DNA of 7,480 nt from an uncultured Lachnospiraceae bacterium (lineage in GTDB: Bacteria > Bacillota > Clostridia > Lachnospirales > Lachnospiraceae). This document shows positions 1 to 5,516 of the stretch, in pieces. A program made the translations under genes and the position numbers. The DNA lies in the NCBI GenBank assembly GCA_902782625.1, contig CACZNZ010000124.1, positions 1 to 7,480 on the forward strand, in the 5' to 3' direction. The notes under the pieces were generated by a model. The model saw nothing but the letters and a program-made list of their open reading frames with translations, was not told the origin of the DNA and did no database searches. Position 1 is the first letter of the stretch. The number at the start of each line of letters is the position of its first letter.

Positions 1-18
1 CGGAAACTGCACGAATAA
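1..18 (+). CDS. C-terminal end of an upstream gene, possibly phenylacetate-CoA ligase (partial)
   Basis: Frame 1 reads Arg-Lys-Leu-His-Glu followed by a TAA stop at 16-18, directly before the Shine-Dalgarno of the ACT gene. Five codons cannot identify a protein. The inference rests on gene order: in many anaerobic Firmicutes and archaea a tandem ACT-domain protein of this length follows a phenylacetate-CoA ligase-type AMP-forming enzyme, and a short basic tail of the R-K-L type would suit that family. The stop overlaps the ribosome binding site of the next gene, which suggests one transcript and translational coupling. It could be any other gene ending here. Confidence 0.45.
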   Translation, partial: RKLHE

Positions 19-28
19 AGGAGGGAGG
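18..28 (+). promoter_or_regulatory. Strong ribosome binding site for the ACT-domain gene
   Basis: AAGGAGGGAGG ends 7 bases before the ATG at 36 and begins on the last base of the upstream stop codon. The near-perfect anti-SD match fixes the start of the ACT gene and supports coupling to the gene ending at 18. Confidence 0.75.
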
Positions 29-35
29 AATCAAT

Positions 36-470
36 ATGGCAATCACACAATTATCCGCGTTTCTTGAGAATACCCCCGGAACGCTCTATCAGGTAGTAGA
101 TGCAATCACTGAAGCCGGTGTGAATATCCGGGCGCTTTCCGTTGCGGATACAAAAGATTTCGGCATCTTGAGAATCATTGTATCCGACATTGAAAAGACA
201 AAAGAAGCATTGGATGATCATACCTTCATTAACGAAACTCCTGTCGTAGTCGTGAAAATGAACGATCAGGCAGGATCTTTAAAGATGATTCTGGACATAT
301 TCAAACAGGCAGCAGTCAACATCGAATACATATATGCCTTCACAGGGTCCGTGCAAAAAAGCGCTTACGTAGTATTCCGCGTAGATGATGTGGAAGGAGC
401 AGAGAAGATTCTGGAAGAGAACGGTGTCAGAAGCCTGAAAGATGAGGATATGAGAGAGTTTTTGAATTAA
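36..470 (+). CDS. Tandem ACT-domain protein (amino-acid-binding regulator)
   Basis: This 144-residue cytosolic protein consists almost entirely of two ACT domains. The first covers residues 1-68, with the pattern F-L-E-N-T-P-G-T-L and then the A-G-V-N-I-R-A turn. The second covers residues about 70-140, with V-V-K-M-N-D-Q-A-G-S-L and then A-V-N-I-E-Y-I-Y. The Gly-x-Leu stretch after strand 1 of each domain is where ACT domains usually bind an amino acid at the dimer interface. There is no catalytic or DNA-binding domain, so it probably senses an amino acid, perhaps aromatic, and modulates a partner enzyme. The length fits stand-alone two-ACT proteins that follow phenylacetate-CoA ligase genes, and the 17-base gap to the upstream stop supports an operon. 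The family is clear; ligand and partner are inferred. An inverted repeat starts 6 bases after the stop and probably ends the transcript. Confidence 0.88.
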   Translation: MAITQLSAFLENTPGTLYQVVDAITEAGVNIRALSVADTKDFGILRIIVSDIEKTKEALDDHTFINETPVVVVKMNDQAGSLKMILDIFKQAAVNIEYIYAFTGSVQKSAYVVFRVDDVEGAEKILEENGVRSLKDEDMREFLN

Positions 471-476
471 AATGGG

Positions 477-648
477 AAAAGCAGCCTTTGGGATCAGACC
501 TTCCTGCGTTTGCTGTTTCGGTTTGTGCGCTTATTTTCCGTCATTCGCGCAAACTCGCTTGCGCTCGAACAAGCGCTCGGTGACGGAAGCTAGCGCAAAC
601 CTCAACTACGCAAACTGTGCAGAGGGTCTTCTCCCAAAGGCTGCTTTT
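477..648. repeat. Long imperfect palindrome (about 172-nt stem-loop element)
   Basis: Nearly the whole gap between two convergent genes folds on itself. The outermost arms are a perfect 17-bp inverted repeat (477-493 with 632-648, AAAAGCAGCCTTTGGGA). Pairing then resumes inward: 496-503 with 622-629 (one G-U), 508-513 with 610-615, 520-525 with 596-601, 536-543 with 581-588, and 547-550 with 573-576. About 22 bases remain at the tip. Small internal loops and a few extra bases per arm separate these helices. Such symmetry over about 170 bases is far beyond a normal terminator and suggests a dispersed palindromic or MITE-like element, or a structured RNA. The repeat family is not identified. 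Confidence 0.7.
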
Positions 649-650
649 TT
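477..650. terminator. Probable bidirectional intrinsic terminator formed by the outer stem
   Basis: The outer stem core is GCAGCCTTTGGGA paired with TCCCAAAGGCTGC. On the plus strand it is followed by TTTTTT (645-650). On the minus strand the complement gives TTTT followed by CCCATTTT. It begins 6 bases after the ACT stop and lies 78 bases beyond the minus-strand beta-helix gene stop, so it can terminate both convergent transcripts. The roughly 140-base loop is unusually large for an intrinsic terminator, but its internal pairing would bring the arms together. Confidence 0.6.
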
Positions 651-676
651 CGATTGATTTCTATAGAACGTAGGAT

Positions 677-707
677 GCGATTACCTGTCCAATTTGGACA
701 ATATCGC
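677..707. repeat. Short stem-loop with perfect TGTCCAA/TTGGACA dyad
   Basis: TGTCCAA (686-692) and TTGGACA (694-700) are a perfect 7-bp inverted repeat around a single T. They are flanked by a second complementary pair, GCGAT (677-681) and ATCGC (703-707). It lies 28 bases past the end of the minus-strand beta-helix gene and lacks a T-run, so it may be a 3'-end stabilising hairpin or a dyad protein site rather than a terminator. Confidence 0.4.
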
Positions 708-727
708 TGTTTCCGCTGAAAAGACTG

Positions 728-3700
728 TTATTTTACCTTAATCTTTACTGTCGCGTAGATGCCGTTTTGGGCATAGACATAAATTGTAACTTTTCCTTTC
801 CTGATCCCCTTTACTACGCCTTTGGTGGAAACAGTGGCGATCTTTTTGTTGGAGGATTCAAAGCTCAGTTTGCGGAACGTTTTGAGCTTCAGTTTTTTGT
901 CTGCCTTAATAGTCTTTACAATGATGCGATACTTCTTTCCTTTTTTGACCGAGGCTGATTTAGCCTTCAGGGTGATCTTTTTTACATTGGTGTTCTTGCC
1001 GCCGAGGGTGCAGGAAAACACAGTTTTGGAAACGGAAAGGACCTTCCGATAGCCGCCAGATGTGTTATAGGAGACCACGGTGAATTTATAACCGGTTCCC
1101 TTGCCGAGCTTTTTGCTGAGGATCTTCTTTACGGTAAATCTGGTCTTCCCGGTCTGTCCGAGTTTTACCATCGCTTTTTTCTTCCCGGCAAGATTTCCGT
1201 AGATCAGATATCCCTCAGCGTTTTTATCTTTTATCCAGCTGACAGTGATCGCGTTCTTTTTGACAGAACCGGCCTTTGCCTTCAGTCCGGAGAAAGAAGA
1301 ATTCTTCAGCTCTTTGTCATTTTTCTGAGCGAAGATTGTCTTTTCAAGATTTTTCACGGATTGTTTATCCGCAGTCTCTGCCTTTTGAATCGCAGCGTTT
1401 TTGTCGCTGGCTTCTGTATTTCCGGTAGTACTGCTTTCTTTCGCTTTCACGATCATGAAGTTTACAGTATTTTTTGCCGGGAGGACATAATTCAGATTCG
1501 ACAGGGTGACCGCCGTGGCAGTATACGGTGTATCAGAGGCCTCTGTCTGTTCACCGGTCACCTTGACAGTGCACGTATCTCCGTCAATGATACCGGTGAC
1601 TGTGACTGCAGGGACGTGTGGCTTTCCGTCATATGTGAAGGAAGTCTCCGTCCATACAAGACCGACTTCTTTCGGAAGGATCGTAAAGGTCTGATTTCCA
1701 TTCACTGCATAGTTTCCGCCCTCCTGATCGGTTATACTGACGGTCGCTTCCGTTCCGGCATTGATATTCGACGAATAACTGACCGTGTACTCCTCAGTCG
1801 GAATCAGGGTGTTTCCATCTCGGACAGTGACCGCAGGTTTTTTCGCTGTTTTGTCATACACGAATTCGTTCTCTGTCAGTTCAATAACGGGATTTGAGAC
1901 CGTTTTTGCCAATACACTGACTTCGATGATGTTCGTGTCTTCCACGGCAGGATCTTCTCCTGCGTTCTTTCCCGTCAATCTGCAGTAATAATAAGATTTT
2001 CCGGCCTTCAATCCCTGCGGAACTGCAAAATCTGCTTCCGTCGCGTTTGTGATCTGCTGAGGATCCGTTCCGCTGCTGTCACTGCATTGAAACCACTGAT
2101 ACGTTACTTCGCTATACAGGTTGGGTTTGACTTCGACTGAAAGAACAGGTCTGTCATCATAACCGTACTCCAGATCCCGTTCCGGTTCTTCCGGCTGTTT
2201 TTTGATCATAGTGGATTTTGCAAGATTATCCCGAACTATCGCAGCCTGATTCTCTGCATATACGGCATCATCTCCATCCGCTGACTTAGCCATCAGAATA
2301 TTGTCCGTTACTTCGGAGGCGGTGTCCGTGACATTCACAGCATAATCCGCCGACGTCTTAATATCATTCCCGGTGACCGTAGCCGCGTTCTTGCTGACCG
2401 TGATTCCGCAGCCGGTTGTCCGGATTCTATTGTTCTTCACAACCGCTCCGGGATTTTCCGTATATATTCCGGTGGAGGTTTTTTCAGGAAGATGGGAAAA
2501 ATCATATGGAACATTATCATCAACAAAGTTGTTGGTTCCTTCTGTATTGATTGTATTCTCCGATATCTCAATAGCTCCGTTTACATTAGCATAGGCAGCA
2601 TGAATGATTCCTGCAAGCAGTTGTCCTTCCAGATCTTCGAAACATTCCTTCTTTGCGCTTATCGTATTCTTTGTAATCTGACCGCCATTAAAGGCGTGCA
2701 GAATCCCGATCGCAACAGGCGCTTCCAGGTCTATGGTATTGTTCGATATGGCTGCGTTTGACAGTTCTCCGTTCCAGTTGGTGGCATAGATTCCCAGACC
2801 TTCGGTAACTGCCTGCACCTGAAAACTGCTGTCGGAGATGCTCGTCTTCGTTATCGGGCCAGTCAATTGGATTCCGTATCCATATCCATTGGTTATTACC
2901 TGGATGTCATTGTTTTGATAATCCAATGTACTTGTTTTTGTTTCGGAAAGAATAGTGTTACTGTTATCCACATCGACCGCATAAACGTATTCTGCTTTGG
3001 ATTCGGGGTGTCCGGTATATGAGGAGACATGAATCTCATTTTCTTTCATCGTAAAAGCAGGCGTATTCTCCGCCCCGTCTATGCAGTTCTTTACCACCAC
3101 GGCGACTAATACAGGGTTGTCTCCTACAGTTCCGACCGATGTCACGGTTACTTTGTTGCCGCTGAAAACTGCGCCTTTACAATAAGACAGTTCAACTCCT
3201 GCAGAGGGGACAATACCATTATTCCAATCGATGGTCCTAAAGGGAAGATTACAATTAAACTCATTGTCTGTCACTTCAATACCGGTCAGACAATTGTTCG
3301 CAGTGCCGGTTATCATAAGGCCTCTGTCAATGGTATAGTCATTTTCATTGCCACTTTGTATAGCTGCATAATAGGTAATAGTGTTGCTGGAAATTTTCAG
3401 ATTGTTTGTATTGCCGGCACAGATGGGATAACCGTTCTTCCGCGCATCTTTCTTGTCGATGGAGATCGTATTATTCGAGATCGTTACATTGTCAGCATCT
3501 GTAATCTCTATTACATTTCGCCCCGCTTCTTCTCCCGAAAGGCTGATGACGAGTCCGCTTACCGTCACATTGTCAGAACGGATAGACACAGAGCAGTCTG
3601 TAAGTATTCCCTGGGTGTCGGCGGTAATCAGGCTGGCCGGCTTATTTATTATGAACTCTCTGTTATGAAATTCTCCTTCCAAAGCAAATACAACTCCGTC

Positions 3701-3862
3701 TGGGTATGAATCTTTAATGGTGCCGTCCTCATTAAAATACTCAGTCCAGTTACCATCGTTCACAGAGATGACCGATTCCTCTGCAGCGTTTACTTCTGCT
3801 GCAGAAATCCATACCAGTATCGTCAATATTACCGTTAGAAACATGTAACCCCATTTTTTCAT
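728..3862 (-). CDS. Secreted modular protein: parallel beta-helix, Ig-like, two MBG-like, Fn3 and basic Ig-like domains
   Basis: The protein has 1044 residues. A signal peptide occupies 1-26 (K2, K3, a hydrophobic core, probable cleavage after V-N-A), so the product is exported. Residues about 58-550 form a right-handed parallel beta-helix. Recurrent N-N-T-I or N-x-I turns mark the coils (S-N-N-T-I near 129-133, and others near 160, 200, 236, 275, 318, 374, 399, 435, 478, 499 and 521), as in NosD/pectate-lyase-like folds. Next come an Ig-like domain (about 565-650, Cys593 and Cys627 placed for a disulfide), two MBG/YDG-like domains (about 652-730 and 731-806, with F-V-Y-D and F-T-Y-D-G), a polar linker (807-857), an Fn3-like domain (858-950), and a lysine-rich Big_2-like domain (955-1044). 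No LPxTG, SLH or choline-binding motif is seen. The start is supported by GGAGGAGGGG at 3868-3877. A glycan-binding, glycan-lyase or adhesin-like surface role is inferred; I could not assign catalytic residues. Confidence 0.9.
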   Translation of the reverse strand: MKKWGYMFLTVILTILVWISAAEVNAAEESVISVNDGNWTEYFNEDGTIKDSYPDGVVFALEGEFHNREFIINKPASLITADTQGILTDCSVSIRSDNVTVSGLVISLSGEEAGRNVIEITDADNVTISNNTISIDKKDARKNGYPICAGNTNNLKISSNTITYYAAIQSGNENDYTIDRGLMITGTANNCLTGIEVTDNEFNCNLPFRTIDWNNGIVPSAGVELSYCKGAVFSGNKVTVTSVGTVGDNPVLVAVVVKNCIDGAENTPAFTMKENEIHVSSYTGHPESKAEYVYAVDVDNSNTILSETKTSTLDYQNNDIQVITNGYGYGIQLTGPITKTSISDSSFQVQAVTEGLGIYATNWNGELSNAAISNNTIDLEAPVAIGILHAFNGGQITKNTISAKKECFEDLEGQLLAGIIHAAYANVNGAIEISENTINTEGTNNFVDDNVPYDFSHLPEKTSTGIYTENPGAVVKNNRIRTTGCGITVSKNAATVTGNDIKTSADYAVNVTDTASEVTDNILMAKSADGDDAVYAENQAAIVRDNLAKSTMIKKQPEEPERDLEYGYDDRPVLSVEVKPNLYSEVTYQWFQCSDSSGTDPQQITNATEADFAVPQGLKAGKSYYYCRLTGKNAGEDPAVEDTNIIEVSVLAKTVSNPVIELTENEFVYDKTAKKPAVTVRDGNTLIPTEEYTVSYSSNINAGTEATVSITDQEGGNYAVNGNQTFTILPKEVGLVWTETSFTYDGKPHVPAVTVTGIIDGDTCTVKVTGEQTEASDTPYTATAVTLSNLNYVLPAKNTVNFMIVKAKESSTTGNTEASDKNAAIQKAETADKQSVKNLEKTIFAQKNDKELKNSSFSGLKAKAGSVKKNAITVSWIKDKNAEGYLIYGNLAGKKKAMVKLGQTGKTRFTVKKILSKKLGKGTGYKFTVVSYNTSGGYRKVLSVSKTVFSCTLGGKNTNVKKITLKAKSASVKKGKKYRIIVKTIKADKKLKLKTFRKLSFESSNKKIATVSTKGVVKGIRKGKVTIYVYAQNGIYATVKIKVK

Positions 3863-3894
3863 TGCTACCCCTCCTCCGCATAGAAATCATGCTA

Positions 3895-3924
3895 TTCTTT
3901 ACAACAGCCAGTGTTCTTTAACAA
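3895..3924 (-). repeat. Imperfect direct repeat in the beta-helix gene leader
   Basis: On the minus strand TTGTTAAAGAA (3914-3924) is followed about 20 bases later by TTGTAAAGAA (3895-3904), differing by one base. The spacing is about two helical turns and the pair lies between the predicted promoter and the start codon, as an operator might. It may be chance in AT-rich DNA. Confidence 0.3.
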
Positions 3925-3955
3925 TCTGGAATATAGATGCCGGTTACTATAATAT

Positions 3956-3984
3956 ATTGTACCATGCATAGCTGGTTCTTTGAA
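3956..3984 (-). promoter_or_regulatory. Predicted sigma-A promoter for the beta-helix gene
   Basis: On the minus strand there is a -35 of TTCAAA (3979-3984), a 17-base spacer, and a -10 of TACAAT (3956-3961) preceded by TGG, an extended -10. The start point would be near 3949, giving a leader of about 87 bases with the direct repeat in it. It begins 11 bases past the transporter stop codon, so the secreted protein can be expressed apart from the transporter. Confidence 0.5.
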
Positions 3985-3995
3985 AGCAGATATTT

Positions 3996-5357
3996 TTACA
4001 AAACTCCGCTCAGAAATACCAGCAGCAGTAATACCGGAAGAATATACTGGAAGTATGGCTTTAGTTTCGCGGAGAATTTCATTCCTTTTCCGTAATTGCA
4101 TTCTTTCATATAGGCATCGAAGCCCCAGCCGATTCCGGTGACGCAAAACAGCAGGAAAATGAAGGAGCCGAGGGGCAGCAGAAAGCTGCTTACAATATAA
4201 TCTTCGAAGTCAAGAATCGTCTCTTTCCCGAGAATGTGAACGGCATTCCACACATTAAAGCCGAGAATGCAGGGCATGCTTCCAGCCAGAACGAGGATCA
4301 GGTTGATAAGGACCGAACGTGGGCGGCTGATTCCAAAGGTGTCAATCAGGAAGGAGATCAGATTCTCTGACACAGCGATAACGGTAGAAAAACTTGCAAA
4401 TGTCATGAATAAGAAGAACAGTGTCCCCCAGATTCGGCCGCCTGTCATGTTGATAAATACATTTGGCAGGGTGACAAAGATCAGGGCTGGTCCCTGATCG
4501 GGCTGAATCCCGAAGGCAAAGCAGGCGGGGAAAATGATCAGGCCGGCCATGACGGCAACAAAGGTATCCAGGGCGCATATGGTTGCGGCTTCTTTGGGAA
4601 GAGTGTTTTCCCTGGACATATAACTTCCGAAGATTTCCATGGAGGCGATTCCTAAACTGAGGGTAAAGAACGCCTGATTCATGGCGGCGGTTATTACATT
4701 TTTCAGGCCTGCCGCCTGTACTTTTCCAAGGTCGGGGATCAGATAAAACCGCAGTCCCGAGGTGCCTCCCGGCAGCAGGATGCTGTGGACGGCAAGGATG
4801 ACGATCAGCAGCAGAAGAGATGTCATCATGTAGGTGCTGATTTTTTCGATACCATTTTGCAGGCCCTTGGAACAGACAAAGAAACCAAGGAGCACGGTAA
4901 GGGCCATCCATCCTGTCAACTCGACGGGGGAGGCAAGGAGACGGTTAAATTCTTCTCCGACAGATTGTGGTGTCATGCCGGCATGAAAAGAACCGGCTGC
5001 AAATTTGTAAAAATAAGCGACCATCCACCCGGAGACAGTCGTATAATACATCATCAGCAGTAAGTTGCCGATCAGACATACCCATCCGTGGATATGCCAT
5101 TTGGTGCCGGGCTTTTCCAGTGTTTTATAAGCATGGTAGGCACTTTTCCTGCTGGCCCTTCCCACAGACAACTCCATCGTCAGGACAGGAAGCCCCATTG
5201 TAATAAGGAATAACAGGTAGAGAAGAACAAAGAGTCCTCCGCCATTTTCCCCTGCTACGTAAGGGAAGCGCCATACATTTCCAATGCCGATCGCACATCC
5301 GGCGCTTACCAGTATAAATCCAAGCCTTGAACCAAAGCTGTCTCTATTCATAATCAT
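3996..5357 (-). CDS. Neurotransmitter:sodium symporter (NSS/SNF, LeuT-like) family amino-acid transporter
   Basis: This 453-residue inner-membrane protein has about 11 membrane helices, as in bacterial MhsT/Tyt1-type NSS proteins, and should couple sodium entry to amino-acid uptake. The family signature is plain in TM1: S-A-G-C-A-I-G-I-G-N-V-W-R-F-P-Y at residues 18-33, which by chance keeps LeuT numbering (G20, A22, N27, R30). The TM3 Tyr pair is Y104-Y105. TM6 has Q-A-F-F-T-L-S-L-G (T232, S234). In TM8, A321, S324 and T325 match the LeuT Na2 ligands A351, T354 and S355. D264 stands where LeuT has N286 and MhsT has Asp263, the pattern of chloride-independent members. C21 replaces LeuT N21. 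The start at 5357 has GGAG nine bases upstream; Met3 (5351) is an alternative with GAGG six bases upstream. The substrate cannot be told. It shares a promoter region with the divergent esterase. Confidence 0.93.
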   Translation of the reverse strand: MIMNRDSFGSRLGFILVSAGCAIGIGNVWRFPYVAGENGGGLFVLLYLLFLITMGLPVLTMELSVGRASRKSAYHAYKTLEKPGTKWHIHGWVCLIGNLLLMMYYTTVSGWMVAYFYKFAAGSFHAGMTPQSVGEEFNRLLASPVELTGWMALTVLLGFFVCSKGLQNGIEKISTYMMTSLLLLIVILAVHSILLPGGTSGLRFYLIPDLGKVQAAGLKNVITAAMNQAFFTLSLGIASMEIFGSYMSRENTLPKEAATICALDTFVAVMAGLIIFPACFAFGIQPDQGPALIFVTLPNVFINMTGGRIWGTLFFLFMTFASFSTVIAVSENLISFLIDTFGISRPRSVLINLILVLAGSMPCILGFNVWNAVHILGKETILDFEDYIVSSFLLPLGSFIFLLFCVTGIGWGFDAYMKECNYGKGMKFSAKLKPYFQYILPVLLLLVFLSGVL

Positions 5358-5387
5358 CCTCTCTTTCTCCAGTTATAGACAACACCT

Positions 5388-5417
5388 AAAATACACCATA
5401 GAATCATGTTTTGACAA
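5388..5417 (-). promoter_or_regulatory. Predicted promoter for the NSS transporter
   Basis: On the minus strand there is a -35 of TTGTCA (5412-5417, 5 of 6 matches), an 18-base spacer and a -10 of TATTTT (5388-5393, 4 of 6). The implied start near 5381 leaves a leader of about 24 bases. A second -10-like box, TATAAC (5372-5377), lies too close to the start codon. The -35 overlaps that of the esterase promoter. Confidence 0.42.
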
Positions 5418-5439
5418 GGGTAATCTGGGCTTTTATGAA
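5411..5439 (+). promoter_or_regulatory. Predicted promoter for the carboxylesterase
   Basis: A consensus -35 TTGACA (5411-5416), a 17-base spacer and a -10 of TATGAA (5434-5439, 4 of 6). Transcription would start near 5446, giving a leader of about 70 bases before the ATG at 5517. The -35 is shared with the divergent transporter promoter. Confidence 0.5.
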
Positions 5440-5503
5440 GAGGATACGGTGTGGATTCACAGAGCAATATGTGATAGTATGGAATAAGAAAAAACATGGG
5501 ATG

Positions 5504-5509
5504 AAGGAG
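5504..5509 (+). promoter_or_regulatory. Ribosome binding site deciding the esterase start
   Basis: AAGGAG lies 4 bases before a GTG at 5514 and 7 bases before an ATG at 5517. The ATG has the better codon and spacing, so it is taken as the start; the GTG would add a single residue. Confidence 0.7.
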
Positions 5510-5516
5510 TACAGTG

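Noticed and set aside
472..657. 61-codon plus-strand open frame between the ACT gene and the beta-helix gene
   Set aside because: It lies almost wholly within the long palindrome, has no ribosome site of its own, and its composition follows the inverted repeat rather than a protein.
1361..1897. 178-codon plus-strand open frame opposite the MBG/Fn3 part of the beta-helix gene
   Set aside because: It is antisense to a gene with clear domains and a signal peptide, has no good ribosome site, and its residue make-up is atypical.
3865..3995. Intrinsic terminator after the transporter
   Set aside because: The gap holds a promoter and a direct repeat but no GC-rich stem followed by a T-run on the minus strand, so some read-through into the beta-helix gene is possible.
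3892..4146. 84-codon minus-strand frame overlapping the transporter 3' end
   Set aside because: It is out of frame with the transporter's last helix and rich in Arg and Cys. The transporter frame continues intact to a normal C-terminus, so this is not a frameshifted tail.
4342..4911. 189-codon minus-strand frame inside the transporter
   Set aside because: It is a shadow frame of the transporter with low-complexity Arg/Pro/His content and no family motif.
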